Positions 36,672-49,621 of a stretch of 64,000 nucleotides of DNA are shown in pieces. The notes beneath the pieces were generated by a model that worked only from the letters and a program-made list of their open reading frames with translations, was not told the origin of the DNA and did no database searches. The DNA is from Podocnemis expansa (Eukaryota > Chordata > Testudines > Podocnemididae), in assembly GCA_007922195.1 (NCBI GenBank), contig ML681963.1:57209586-57273585 (forward strand), read 5' to 3'. The number at the start of each line of letters is the position of its first letter. Positions within the stretch are counted from its first letter, which is position 1. Both the position numbers and the translations under genes were made by a program.

Positions 36672-39145
36672 CACCTCTGACAGACCAACGGCAGAGCTCA
36701 TGTAGTTGCTCTTGGTGTATTGATCATGCCCTAGATGTTCTTCTCTTATCTGCTAGTAACTGCCTCTCCTGACTTTTCAGGTATTCTGTTTTGAAATGAA
36801 GATATTGTTTGGTACAACATATACAGTGAGACTTCAGACCTGTCATTCTGTGTGTTGCTGTATCCTGGTGTTTCTGAGTTGGTGCAAAGTGACAGGCAGA
36901 CAAGCTGAGAGCTGTTTTGGTCCAGAATATCACCAGGTTCCATCATCACTGGGATTTGTTGTCTATCTGTTACCACTCAGTTTTTAAGTTTGTAGGGATT
37001 TGGGGGCTTTTGACACTTTACAAATGACACTTGACAACAGCTGGACTTTCACCTGGTGAGCACATATGAGGGAAAAGGCTCTTTGGGACTGGCTGTTATT
37101 GCTCACATAACAGGAGTCAATTCTCAGCACTCAACAGGCCAGAGCTGCTCTCGTCAGTATTGGCTGGGTGCGGTCATGCTGGGGAGCTGGCACAAAGAAG
37201 CCAGCTGTGCTCACTGATGACAGGGCTGGTTCTATTCTAGGGGCTGCTGTACCTGCCAGATCCTACAGACTCCTGACTGTCAGCCAGCTAAGAACAACCA
37301 GAGCACGGCATTTCTAGCCTCACCCTGTGCATTGAGAGGACTGTATACTCCAGCTCTGTGCCAGTTAGGTAATCCTACCCTACAGGAGCTTGTCTAGAGA
37401 TGGCAAACAGGAAGAGAATCTGGCCCAGCAGAGGTCTAGTTCAGTGGAGAGATCAGCTTTGTGTACAGCCTTGCTAACACTATGGCCAGAAGGAAAGGTA
37501 AGGATCTTGCTGCATGCCAAAATCTGGAAAGGAACAAAGCCACAAAGAACTGTATCCGGTTAACACCTGCTCTGACTTGACTGTGTGGAGACAGGCAATA
37601 AACTCGTCATCTGCGCAGGCCAGCTCCATGCACTGTTGTGTTGACACAGACTGAGTCATATCCGATAGTGCCTAGCTCTGTCTCTGACATCAGAGCACAG
37701 AGGGAGAGAGCTGCTCACCACATTTACATTTCTGCCGCCAGAGATACATGGAAAGCCCTGGGGTAGGCAGTTGCAAAGCAGCATTACTCAAGCAGACATC
37801 AGTTCGGCTCAATTGCAGCATACAGTGAGCAGGGCTCACAGGTCCCTTTCATCTGATGAACATCCTCCTGAGAAGGAATCCAGAGTTTCCAGACTTCCCA
37901 CACAGCTTTGGACAATTGGAACAAGTTTGTTTAAATAGGAGACTTCGTTTCTGCTGGGATGTTCTGTGGAACTTGTCTGTCCCCTGCACATCCATTGTAG
38001 CTGGTAGCAGTGCGGCCTTTCTAAGGAAGGGTATTTGGAAGGAGATGATGTTTTACATCCCAACGCTTGCTTGCACCACATTGGGCAGCAAGCAGCCTGC
38101 TTTTTGCTGCTTTTTTTTTTTTTTTCCAAATGCCATCCACTCTCCCGCCTGTTTTGACTGTTGCCACAAATGTCCTTTCTCCAGTAAATCCATCCCACTA
38201 AACTCCCTGCTACTCTTCCGCTTCTCTCCTTGCTGCCCCACCTGCCTGTCAGCCACACTAATAGATCCTCTATGCTAGCCATGTGCTCTGCTGATCTCAT
38301 CCCATACAAAGTGCTCAGAGTACTTCCCCACAAAGGCCCTTCTGGCCCACTGGCTCTGTCGGGTGTTGCCTTCACCACATTTGTTTTTTAACAGGATGCA
38401 GCAAGAGTCAAAACTTTGAAGGCCACAAGGGACAAAGATGATTGTCTAGCCTGAGCTCCTGCACTGCAGAGGTCATATGTTCCACCCCAGAATTCCTGCA
38501 TTGGAGAAACATATCCCTCCTTTCTGTGCAAGTTACACTGTCCAGCCCATGATGGGTGGACAGGAGCCTGGGGTCTGGCTGTAAATGAAAAGATGTCCCA
38601 CACTAGATGTGCTCAGAGGTAGGAGTTTTGCATTTCCTATCGTGGTTCCACACAGTTGCTGCCCCGCTCAGTCTGGTGACACAGAATGAGTCAAGGCTTT
38701 GATGACAAGGGCCCAGCAGTGAGGAACGAATGTGTCACACACTGTCAGGTGGAACCACATCTCAGTGACTAGTGCACTGAGGAGTTCCTGATCTCAGAAT
38801 TGCAAACTAGTAGAACAAACCGCAAGGCAAACAGTGTGTGTGTGTTAGAGAAAATCCTGGTCTTCAGACACTTGGCAAATGTTTTCCAGATACACCACAA
38901 ACACCCCTGCGGTGACTATCGCTGGTGAGACACAATACTCTCCTTCTTCCCTTCACTTCAGTGAGCCAATCCCTGCTCCTTCCATACCTGAAGCGTGGCA
39001 CAGCAATTCTTCCTAAGCATAAGAAGCACTTACTGGTGAGGACAAGCGCATTCAAGTCAAGCTGTAAGCAAGGCAGGGTCAGCCATCTCTGCAGGTTTAG
39101 GCATGGGACACTGGCTCTGCAGAATGAGTGACAGAGCAAGAATGT
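36672..39145. other. Intergenic, no gene recognised
   Basis: Contains a T run at 38109-38125 and a short TG run near 38828-38840. Overlapping open frames at 37.8-38.4 kb lack support. No RNA or transposon bounded. Confidence 0.5.
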
Positions 39146-39294
39146 AAAACAAACAAACAAGGAGTCCTGTGGTACTTAAAGACTAACAAATATATTTAAA
39201 GCTCATCCAATAAATATATTTGTTGGTCTTTAAATGCCACAGGACTCCTTGTTTGTTTTACAGAACTAGACTAACACAGCTGCCCCTTTGGATC
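39146..39294. repeat. Inverted pair of Penelope-type terminal repeats
   Basis: Left arm acaaggagtcctgtggtact in reverse, right arm ttgttggtctttaaatgcca then caggactccttgtttg forward, with a short central spacer. The hairpin parts are lost from both arms. Confidence 0.75.
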
Positions 39295-42200
39295 AGAGCA
39301 AGAAGGGGCAGCTCTAGCTTTCTTGCTTTGGATACAGGCCTGCTTTCTTAGTCTCGGATCAGAGATCTGGCAACCAACTTGACTACAAGAAGTTTCCTGA
39401 GAGTTTCCACCCAAGGTCTTTCTCCTATGTCCCTATGGTTGCATTTTCTTTACATGCCTGTCGGTCATTTCTAGACATGACTCCTCTATAATCCTGGGGT
39501 GTGGGGCCCTGGGCAAATCGCCCTCTGCAGGGCCCCCACTCACCTCCCCCTGGGCACTGGGGGGCAGAGCTGACTGGCCAGCCCAGGGGTGGGGCAGACA
39601 CCTGCGCTCGCCATCCTTTGCCAGGGATGAGGCAAGCTGACCAAAAGTGGCAGAACAGGAGTGCAGGGCCTGGTTTCTCAGCCATCCTTAAGTCAGTGGT
39701 TGTCAAACTTCTTTCCTTGGGACCTAGCTCCAGACCCCTCTGACGTGCAGCGACCCTCCACTGAAGAAAAGCAGCTGCTGCCAGAAAACTGAACAGTGAC
39801 TATGGCTGTGAGGGAGGGGTGTTTGGGGGGGGGTGGCAGTCCCTCGTGGCTTTCATCCTTTCTCTTGAGGCTTCTATTGAATCACTGAAACGTATACATC
39901 TAATTTGAGATCACCTACATGGAACAGGCAGAGGGTGATCCCACGTGCCATACTCCTGTCTCAAATCAGGAAGTATGTCAAGTCTCTAAAACTGCATGCA
40001 ATAGCCTGGAGTGTGTGGGGGAGCTCCTTACAAATGGGGGTGGGGGCAACTGGGTGGAGAAATGAGATGGAAGTGCTGAGACGGGAAGGAGAAGAGAGTC
40101 AATGCCAGGCTGGAAAGAGAGGTCCTGGAAGATCCTGCCTGCTGCTGAGCCTGTCCAGGTCCCTCCACTTCCTGGTCCCTTCTCCACTACCAGATCCCAG
40201 GAACTGAACCAGCCCCTCTGGCTTCCACTTACACCTCTGCTCTTCATTTGCTCCCTGAGTCTGCATGAGTTTCCATGAACACACAGTTGTCCACGAACAC
40301 ACAGTTGTCCACAATATTGTGATTGAAGGGGTGCTAGCCCTCTCTGCTTGGCTTGGTGACCTCTGGCAGTGTGTGTAAGGCAGCAACGCAATGGGGCTAT
40401 GCACTCCCCACTCCCCTTTCAGGTTAGGACCTTGTTGTAGCTTCTCCTTCCAGCAGATCCATCCCTGAGTTGGATTTTATTCTGTTACTTAGGCTTTCTA
40501 ATTGTAGAAAAAATATCATACTTTGCATCACAGGCTCCTACTAGAGCAGTTTGCTTTTCTCTTCTCTTTTTAATTATCAGTCAAAAAAATCTCTGGAGTT
40601 CTTACAAAAATCTACAAGTTATAACTTTTGTTGTGAGCAAGGGAGTTCTCAACCCACTGAAAAAAGAGGCAAGTCCTAATTTGCAAAAATAACTGCAGTC
40701 CCCATATCCCAGAAATGGATGGAATAAGGGGTGCTCATGGTTTTGTTTTTTGTTTTTTTGTTTTTTTTCCTTTTCTTCATTGGGTCTGTTGATTAAAAAA
40801 ACAGGAGTTTACTTGCCAATGTCCTCAGTCCTTTTCATATGAATGAGAAAAGCCCAAAGAGATACTGACTCGGAGAGGAGGCATAGAGTTTGTCTGAACA
40901 ACAATTAGCACCTCATTATTAGTCCTAATGACTCACCTTTGTTGCAGTGCTGATCTACTGCCTTAAGCAACTTTCACCCCAAGCCACACTGGGCCCTTTG
41001 AACAGGGGTGCCGCTTTTGGCCGGCTGGCTCAGTCCCTGGCATGGGGGAGTAGGGATAGGCAGCAGTGCAGCCCCACAAGGCCCCCCCAAAGCGTGGGGC
41101 CCTGCATGGCTGCCCCTCTTGCCCTACCCTAGGAACGGCCCTGATTGACAGAGAGGTGGCAAAGCTCATCCATCATTATCCCTTTATCCAGTTATTTTAG
41201 GGATTCTACATTTTCATTTCCCCAGAACAAAAAGTTTCATTTCCTTGAAGGATCTGATTTTTCTCAAGGACAATGTTCGGGGCTCAGTACAAATCCTCAT
41301 CTACTCAGGTTACGCTGAGAAGGCTGAAATAACCTGTTAGCTATTGAAAGTTTTCATGTTTAAACAGTCAAATATTTGTTCAACAAAATTGTATTCTATT
41401 ATACTTTTAGCTCTGCACTTCTAAAATTTCCTGGACAGCTCAAAGCATACTGCAAATCCATGATTAGAAACACGGCATCCACACAATAGTAGGACTTAAC
41501 AAAAGACAGGGATATTTCTGTGAGGAGGATATAGCTGATGTTTTGGAGCAGCCTGTAGGAAGGAGGTAGTAGCCCAATATAGTGATTGCTGTTTGGGGAA
41601 CAATAGTGCAACCAGTTTGTTTTCCCCCACCAATTTTTAATGGAGTGTGTTGCTTGCATGAGCTTTACTGCCCTTTTAACTTAGCTGCAGTATATAGCTG
41701 ATTACCCAGTGAATCAGGGAAATTTCTGTGTTTCAGGAAGAAAAAACTCATTGTTTGGACAGCAAAAGATCCCCATACTTGACTGAACAAGTTCACAAAC
41801 CAAAATCAATTTCAACTAGGCAGCTCTGGATGTTGGGGTCCTGATTAACCACAGAGCAGACAGGCCTGGGAAGGGCAGGGCGCACTCTTCTTGCACTCCA
41901 TCTGCTACCCGTGTGCTATAAAACTTAAAGAGGACCCCTAGTAATCTATCATTAAGATGGGAGCTAGTCTCCATGGCCATTCACTTCATGGACTCTCAGC
42001 CAAGACAATCAACGAAGGAGCTAGTAAATATAGTTTGCATGGTGATGTTGAGGGTTTAGGAACTGGCTTGACACTCCTCATTCAACTGAGAAGAGTTGCT
42101 TGCTATTCTCTAGTTTCACCTTTGTGTTGCACACTGAACCCTTGGCTGCACAGGGGAGGGGTTTAGTACATTAAATCAATAGTTAAAATACTCCATGCTT

Positions 42201-42383
42201 TACATCTCCACTGCATTTATGCATTTCGGTTTATTCATCTCAGAACCCTGGTGGGAAGCTCAGCTTCCTCATCCTGAAGGGATGCGTTTGGAATTCACAT
42301 GCTCTGACTGATCTTAAGAGTTTGCAATTTGTGTCCTGTTAACCTCCAACAACAAAATGAATTTATAAGGGTTAAAAGACTTA
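39295..42383. other. Intergenic with possible transposon ends
   Basis: A hAT-like left end cagtggttgtcaaacttc begins at 39694 without a partner end that I can find. A segment near 40990-41146 has weak inverted ends (caggggtgccgc, ggaacggccctg). Neither can be bounded well. No gene recognised. Confidence 0.4.
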
Positions 42384-42640
42384 GAGTCATAGGGTTAGAA
42401 TGATACTATGAGGTCATCTAGTTCAACCCCCTGCAGCAAAGCAGGACCGCTCTCACTAAATCATCCCAGCCAGGGTTTTGTCTAATCAAGCCTTAAATAT
42501 CTCCAAAGATGGAGATATCACTTGTGAGGGCTTGATTCCTCTGAGTAAGCACTCTCATAGTAACCTAGTGTTACTGAAACGACTGTCATTGCAAGGCAGT
42601 AAGTCAGCCCTTCTGCAATTTAGCATTCGTCATTTACAGG
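42384..42640 (-). repeat. CR1 LINE 3' end fragment
   Basis: Reverse complement of the CR1 3' end: gaggtcatctagttcaaccc, then aaagcaggaccgct, then cagccagggttttgtc and ccttaaatatctccaaagat. Coding part mostly gone. Confidence 0.75.
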
Positions 42641-42677
42641 CGCAGGGTTTGCTATGCTGAGTGGTACCCATCCTATG

Positions 42678-43216
42678 GTCATGTCTAGGCATCAGAACTC
42701 ACTGGTATAGCTATAGTGGAATAAGGGATTCCACTAAAGCTATTCCAGCCTAGCTCCCTGTGTGGACACTGTATTCCAGAATTAGTGACTATTCTTGAAT
42801 AAGAATTCTATTCTGTAAGAGTGGCAGAGAAGCTCTTAAACCGCAAGTAGCCCTCAGGTTACTCAGAGAGTAAGATACTTGTGGAAAGCAGAATCTAGCC
42901 CTTTATTGCCAGAGGTTTAAAAAAAAAATACTGAAATGTGCAGCTAGCTGCAGCTGCCATCCCAAGCAGAATCATTTATTTTAAAATGACCTGTGTAGTT
43001 TGGTATCTAGATTTGCCTGCCCAGCCTCCCTCACACACAGGAAGCTCTTTATCAGGAAAGGCCTGCACATGTACACTCTGCAGAGGGGATTTCCATCTAC
43101 TCTTTCTTGTGAATGTAAGTATGCAAAGACGGGAACTAGAAACCAGCTCTCATTAATTGCACTTGGCCTTGCAACCATCTTGGATGCAATTTGTTCAAGG
43201 ACAGAGCCTGTCTGTT
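42678..43216. other. Intergenic with a TCTACAC-like fragment
   Basis: Near 42678-42800 is a diverged gtcatgtctaggcatcaga end of that family. Nothing else recognised up to the next element. Confidence 0.35.
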
Positions 43217-43224
43217 GGGTAGAG

Positions 43225-44037
43225 CAGGGGTCAGCAAGCTTTGCCGACCCCTGTATTGGTCCTTCCTCCCCCACCCTCAACTGGTGCGAGCAATCCCATC
43301 TGTTGAAAAAATGTGGCGGCTGCCTGAAAATTCAGTAGTGGCCACAGCTTGAGTGGGAGCACTTCCCCCCGGCACACCATGGAAAGAAGTCACCCAGAGT
43401 GGCTCATCTTGGCTGTGTGTCCAGGGACAGGGGTCCCCAGGCATGCCATGAAAAGAAGAGGCTCCTTTCAGGGGTTCCCAGGCATGCTGCAGAAAGAAGC
43501 TACCTGGAGTGGCTCCTTTGGGGAGCATCACACTACAGAGAGGAGCCACTCTGGGCAGCTTTTTTCTGCATCACATGGAGACATAAGCATGATGGGAACC
43601 CCTGTGTAGAGCCCTGCAAATCCGTGGATGTCCGCAGATATCACCTTATATCCGCATTCACAGATAAAACACGGACAGCCGTGGCCCATTTCTTGTGGAT
43701 GCAGATCGGATACAGATGCACCCATTTTCACCTGCACAGAGCTAGAGCCCTGCAAATATGTGGATATCCGTGGATATCCACATTATATCTGTGTCCGTGG
43801 ATACAACACCGATATCCACGGGCCGTTTCTTGCGGATGCGGGTCGGAAATGGATCCACGTATTTGTATCCGTGCAGGGCTCTACCCTGTGTTCCAGCTGC
43901 ACCCAAAGGAAGCTGCCCAGAGTGACTTTTGGTGGCAGGAGTGGCAATTTTTGTGGTACCACAGAGAGTGCCACGTGCCACTCTGAATGGGCTTGGGTGC
44001 CACTGTCGGCACACATGCCGGAGGTTGCCTACCCCTG
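43225..44037. mobile_element. hAT-type element, 813 bp, with a second element inside
   Basis: Left end caggggtcagcaagc and right end gaggttgcctacccctg are inverted. The 8-bp flanks gggtagag (43217-43224) and ggctagag (44038-44045) differ at one position. A second transposon lies at 43607-43883. Open frames across it are short and unlike any transposase. Confidence 0.85.
43607..43883. mobile_element. Nested short DNA transposon with 7-bp duplication
   Basis: Starts tagagccctgcaaatc and ends atccgtgcagggctcta. The flanks ccctgtg at 43600-43606 and 43884-43890 are identical over 7 bases. Inside, two tandem, diverged copies of a unit rich in ggatatccgtggatatcc-like sequence suggest an internal duplication. 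It interrupts the hAT around it. Confidence 0.75.
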
Positions 44038-44045
44038 GGCTAGAG

Positions 44046-44890
44046 GCACCCACATGCCCTCAGAAAAGAAGGGAGAGTTGGTGCCTCTGCTTAGCAGCAG
44101 AGAAGTGTGCATTTGCCTTTCAAGATTTGCCATGGTTATTTTTGGTAACAGGCAAGGACAAGGATTACCCTCCTGCTTGGGGACTGTGACTGGGGGTTGT
44201 GGGATCCTCTACTAGCTGACAGCTATGACCCTGTCACTTGCAGGCTGATGCAGAAAATGTCACGAATGTCTTTAGAAGTCATGGAATCCATGACTTTCAA
44301 GGCCCTATTGTAAAAGGTGCAATATATGGATGGGAAAATGAGTGTTCTTTCTGCTGGGTTTTGAATCAACAAACAGATGCATGCACGCTGCCATCGGTGC
44401 GCTAAGAAACTCTTGTCCAGTAACCATGTAGCTGAGCGTGACTGCTAAGCTTCAGTATAAAAGCAAAAATACACAAACCTAAATTCTGCACTGGGTAAAC
44501 GTAGAATTATAAAATCCAGATGTGACTCATTTGTTTACAATTGTATCTTAGTGACAACCCTGCTTCCTAGCTGATATCAGAGGCTCTTGCTTTTTTCAGG
44601 CTCATGGCATTTTAAAGAAAAGGTACCGAGAGACAGCTGCTGTAGAGCTATGAAATCCACTCTCTCTCAGCTGTAACTTCCCTGGCTGTAGAATCCCTGC
44701 TCAAACTAGGTATTTTGGCACCTGGGCAAGCAGCACTAAATGCACCCTCAAATCAACTTTGTAGGTATGGTGCTAGCTGAATTAGGACCCCAGTGACAGC
44801 ACCAGCTCGCCAGTTTCCTGGATCCTTCCCTGATGACTCTCTGACCTCCCTGTCCCAGACCCTTCCCCACTAACGGCCAGCTCCCCCAAC
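44046..44890. other. Intergenic, no gene recognised
   Basis: A small inverted motif aagtcatggaatccatgact near 44277 resembles other turtle palindromic repeats. No gene recognised. Confidence 0.45.
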
Positions 44891-45428
44891 CAGGGCCATA
44901 ACTAGGCCAGGGTGAATGGGGCAAAGCCCCAGGCATGGAATGTTAGGGGGCACGGGATGGATCCGGCTTCCCGCGGCAGCTGGGGATGGGTCTGGATCCA
45001 TTCCCACATCCTGCGAGGAGCCAGATCCGTCTCCTGGGCCCCATAACGTTCCGTGCCCAGGCTTCTGCTGGGGCTCACCACCGCTGCTGGATTTGGATCC
45101 ATCCCCCTGCGGCCTGCTGGTAGTGGTGGGAAGTTCCCAGCACCTCTGGCAGCAGCTGGGAACGGCTCCATCCCCCTGCGGCCTGCCAATGGCAGCGGGA
45201 CATTTCCAGCGCCGTCGGCAGCAGCTGGGAACCGATCCGGAACCCCTCCTCCCCAACCTGCCGCTGGCAGCAGAAAGCTCCTGCTGCTGTCAGCAGGCCG
45301 CAGGGATCTGGATCCATCCCCAGCCACATGACTGAGGACAGACAAGGCCCCAAGATGGATCAAGGCCCCTGGGGGAGTGCGTCTGCAGCTCCTTACCCCA
45401 CGTGCAAAAACTACTAGTTATGGCTCTG
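44891..45428. mobile_element. hAT-type element, CAGGGCCATAA family
   Basis: Left end cagggccataactag and the right end ctagttatggctctg are inverted (14 of 15). Flanks cccccaac and ccccttcc agree at 5 of 8, in C-rich target DNA. The interior is built of G-rich and C-rich tandem pieces containing tccccctgcggcctgc, which explains the long frames open on both strands. Confidence 0.7.
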
Positions 45429-45436
45429 CCCCTTCC

Positions 45437-46500
45437 CTGGCCCATCTGCCAGCTCCCCATCCCTGACCCCCAGGGCTTGTTCCCTCTTACTTAGCCAAAG
45501 CTGCTTCCTTGCCAGGCTGCTCCCACCCTGAACATGCATCTGAGCATGCTTAGGGCAGCAGATTTGAAAGCTCCCCCAGCCTGGCTGTAGCTATTTTTGC
45601 ACCCTCTAAAATATGGCACATGGGGGAAAGCCCTGGTCACTTCACCCCCAGTACTGCCCTGACCTCATCAATCCCAAAGGAAAAATGATGAGGAACTGTC
45701 TTTGCTTTGACTTAAGGCAAGCTATTATCTCTGATGTGAGTCTAGCCTTCCAGTGCTCACAGAAGCTCTGAGCTCGTTTCTTGGCATGCACAGGACACAA
45801 GCTTTAAAATGTGTCCAGAGTCAAGAAAGAATTGTGCTTCAGAGTAATCACAGGGGGTAAATGCAATATGTTCCTGTGATAGCTCACCAGATCTGAAAGA
45901 GCATGAGATCAGGTCAACAGCCTCAGGATAGACTTGCAGCTGCCCTCATTCAGATGTTTAGGGCTGATTCATCAAAAGCCATAACAACTCTTTTATAATT
46001 CTGTAGCACTCCTTGTTACTGCATTTGTTAATGATATTTACAGCAGCCGCATTAATAAACAGATTTCGGGGTGGCTACTGACTGCTGGTCTTTGTAGGAC
46101 ATCTTGGTAGAGGGGGGAGTTTAGTTAAAATAGCTATTACGGACTGAAACCTCCAATCTCACTCTGACTTCTGATCTGGCTTATTTATGGGCCCAAACTG
46201 CATGTGGAAGTCACTGTCTCAAGCAACAGGCCCATTCTCCAGCTCACTGTAGCTCTTGTGAGTATAGGATGAGCAGGAGTTCTAATTATCAGTCTGTGAC
46301 TACACAGAATGGGTTATTTTCACAGCAAGGGTTTTAAATACTAGCTTAAGCTACTGCTGTGATCTGCTGAGAGATGATCCCTGACTTACTGTGGGGACCA
46401 CCCTCCATTGGCCTTGGAGCTGCATCAAAAATGCAAACAGGGCCATTTCACCTTCAAATAGGGAGAACTATGCTGAACCCCAAGAAGACTGAAGAAGCTT
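45437..46500. other. Intergenic, no gene recognised
   Basis: No recognisable gene, RNA or bounded transposon. Confidence 0.5.
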
Positions 46501-46790
46501 TGGATTTTTTTTTCTCATTACAACAGGTGACTTGACAATGTCATCTTCCTCTTTGTGCTGTTCCCCAGTGTTTGAATCTTAACTGCTTTGATTTGCTGTT
46601 ACAGTGTGACCTGATCCTGAGACTTACACTTCCCTGCATTACCTGCATTTATTTTCCTCCCGTTCTGTAAGTTCCCCTTCTTCGAAGCATCAGACGAAGT
46701 AGAATTTCCTCCCACGAAAGCTCATGTGATATATAAATTTGTTAGTCTTTAAAAGTGCGACAGGACTCTTTGTTTGTTTCCCTGTGCCAA
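46501..46790 (+). repeat. Penelope-like element, 3' untranslated end plus terminal repeat
   Basis: Begins with the last few codons of the frame seen at 29155 (tttctcattacaacagg) and follows the same 3' region (gtgtttgaatcttaactgct, then ttgatttgctgttacagtgt). It then ends with the hairpin and terminal block. This second copy confirms that the scattered repeat is joined to the Penelope-like 3' end. The core reads CAGACGA with GAAA kept. Confidence 0.8.
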
Positions 46791-47478
46791 TAGTTCTCTG
46801 ACTTTACACAAAGCAGAATGAAGCTGTGCTAGTTCAGATGGCACTGCTGAAATACTGGGTTTTGTTTTGTTTTTTTCTTCCCAATGGCTTCTTAGTCACT
46901 TCAGGACTGGCTTCGTTCTTGACACTATCCAGGACTGCCCAGCCAAACTCAGACTTTTCTCTTTCTTCCCTATTAGCTCCCCCCACCACCACCACCATTT
47001 TCAGCATTGAGGTTGGGTTCAAGAGCTTTCTTCCTTCAACCTCTCACCCCCGGCACAGTCTTGCTGCCTCATCATCTTTTGGTCTTTTACGAAATCTCCC
47101 AAAAGAATTATGTCCTCTTAATTTCCCTCTCCCTCTACCTGTTTTTCATCTAGCTCTGGGAAGTGTTTTACATACAAATCATTGGAAAACAAACAAAAAG
47201 CACAGCAAAACAGGCTCAGCTTGTTCTTCCCTTCTGCTTGCCAGCAGGGGCTGCTGTTTGGTCAGTTTCCTTAGGGTACAGTCTGAACCAGCCACTGCAT
47301 GTCTCAGTACTATACAGAAGTGCTAACCCTTATTGTTTACCTGCAGATAGAAGAAATAGACTTTTTAGTATTTTTTTCACCTTTTGTATACATAAAGAAG
47401 GCCCGATAAAGGTGCATTCCCTCTCTCTTTTGGGAGGTGCCTAGCAATTTTTTAAGTATAAACAGTGATAGCATGGCA
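46791..47478. other. Intergenic, no gene recognised
   Basis: Open frames overlap both strands; no family support. Confidence 0.45.
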
Positions 47479-47703
47479 ACCAAGGAGTCCTGTGGCACTT
47501 TTAAAGACTAATATTTATTTATCACACGAGCTCCCCTGCATTTATTTTTCCCTCTCATACAGTACACTTTCCATTTTTAAGCATCTGGTGAAGTGAGATT
47601 TCTCCCACGAAAGCTCATGTGAGAAATAAATTTGTTTAGTCTTTAAAAGTGTTAACAAGATTTGATTGTTTTGCTGAACTAAACTAATACAGCTACCCCT
47701 TTA
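47479..47703. repeat. Penelope-type inverted repeat pair around a 3' end fragment
   Basis: A reversed terminal repeat (caaggagtcctgtggcactt) is followed by a short piece of the Penelope-like 3' region (cccctgcatttatttttccc) and then a forward terminal repeat (gtgagatttctcccacgaaa onward). This resembles the layout of a truncated Penelope copy with an inverted terminal repeat at its 5' end. Confidence 0.75.
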
Positions 47704-47960
47704 GTAATAGTATAATTTTCTAATTTGCAGTTGCAAAGTGTCACCTGAGACAGAAATGGCAAGGCTTGCAGCCCTACTGAAAATTTGCCTCTAAGTTATT
47801 AAACCATATAATGTTACCATTTGGCCACATGTCTGAAAATTACAAGTTGAAAGGACTTTCTCACTTCTCCCCAATGGCTCTTCTAAATCCAGTGACTTGC
47901 CTGGATTTATCAGTAATGGCTTTGTTGTTTCTAGCCTGACATAACAATCCACAAGCAATT

Positions 47961-48181
47961 TCAAAAGGGATAGCCGTGTTAGTCTAGTCCAGTAAAAAAA
48001 CAACAAGGAGTTGTGTGGCACTTTAAGACTAACAGATTTATTTTTTGCATGAGCTTTCGTGGGGGAAGATCCCACTTCCTCAGCTGCTTCTGAGGAAGTG
48101 GGATCTTCTCCCATGAAAGCTCATGCAAAAAATAAATCTGTTAGTCTTAAAGTGCCACACAACTCCTTGTTTGTTTTTTTA
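47961..48181. repeat. Nearly perfect inverted pair of Penelope-type terminal repeats
   Basis: Arms of roughly 100 bases are almost exact reverse complements meeting at cctcagctgcttctgagg. Both arms carry complete hammerhead-like cores: plus strand CTGAGGA at 48090-48096 and GAAA at 48115-48118; minus strand the same motifs at 48077-48083 and 48055-48058. The high arm identity suggests a recent event. It would form a long foldback in single strands. Confidence 0.85.
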
Positions 48182-49224
48182 ACCCAAAAGCAGCTGAGTA
48201 AAACACTAATGGCATCCAGACACTAAAATCCAGAGCAAAGCCTGTCCTTAAAGGACACCAGGAAGAAGAGTTGCTCTAGCTAATAAGAACACTTGTTGAG
48301 GCAATTCTTCCTTACTGTAAAATGATTTGCATAAAAAACAGGTGTTCTCAGAAAAAGACCTGTTTCTACATTTACTGTGACTATTCTACAAACAAAACAA
48401 CCTTAGTTAGGTACTGGAAAGAGATCAAGGCAATGAAAGAGAATACAAAGCGCGTATGATGACACTTCATTAAACAATTTTTCATACTCTCTTCTTTCAA
48501 CCCTCCAAAAATCACATTCTTGTACGGCTACACATCAAAAATATAAAACCTAAAGATAAGTTAATTCCTAATACATGCTTTAAAATGCAACAAACAAATC
48601 TGCAGAGTATTGTGCACATATTTTGCAAAGCATTGGCTTTTTATTATCACAAAAATGGAATTTTGTGAACATCAGGGATAGGTATAGGACAGGAAATTGC
48701 CTCCTTTCTCATCTTTGCTCTGATTTCTGAATTAACTTCTTCTGGAGCTGAACTTTTTGTTCTGGCAAGTATCTAAAATGCTTCTCTTGTAACTGTAGTT
48801 TTTATTAGCTGGCTCCACAGTACTCTATAAAATTTATATCCCAGCTCAGCAGGATAAATTGTAGTCAGTGGCTTTCAAAACCTGCGCCATATTACATAAA
48901 CATGAAAAGTTTGAAGAGACTCAACTGTCTGAGAATTAGAATACAGCAACTCCATAAAAGTGTAGGCTAAGAAAAAATGGGCTGGAAAGGACAGGCAGCA
49001 GAGACAATTAAGGTACGTGAGCTATCTCAGATATGGAGATGACAAAGAACTGTGTGCGGAAACACCCAAATCCCCTGAAGTGATGATTACTTGACTGTAG
49101 ATGAAGAATGAGGGATAAGCAGTGAAACAAAAGAAAGTCTAATGTAAGAGTGACATAAGGAAAAATGCCAAGGGAAGGGATGGATCTCCCAGGTCACTGC
49201 AGCTTTAGGATTTCAATCTGCATT
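48182..49224. other. Intergenic, no gene recognised
   Basis: AT-rich; no recognisable gene, RNA or transposon. Confidence 0.5.
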
Positions 49225-49232
49225 CCCTAGTG

Positions 49233-49613
49233 CTGTGGTTCCCAACCTTTTTCAGGCTGGGGACCCCTTTTTAACAAAAAAAAAAAAAAAAAATCTTTGG
49301 GGCCACCCTGGCTGATTATGTAATCTGGCCCACACCACTGGGACCACCAGCGAGCAGCAATGCCACCACCATTGCCTGTGCTGCTGGGGAGCTGAGCTGC
49401 TGCAGCTATGGTCCCTTGCTCTTGCCCCTGCTGGGGAGCTGCCATGGCGCCATTCCCCTGCCAGGATCTGGCCATGGTGGGGAGAGGCAGCACTAGCAGG
49501 GAGTATCAGGGCTGTAGCTGGATTCCGACTCCGGTAGGGAGAGGCTCCGCAGACCCCCTGCAACATGTCTGCAGACCCCTGGGTGTCCCCAGACCCCAGG
49601 TTGGGAACCACTA
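49233..49613. mobile_element. hAT-type element, non-autonomous
   Basis: Ends ctgtggttcccaaccttt and aggttgggaaccacta are inverted. The flanks ccctagtg (49225-49232) and tcctagtg (49614-49621) differ at one position. A run of A near 49278-49293 is internal. No transposase. Confidence 0.85.
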
Positions 49614-49621
49614 TCCTAGTG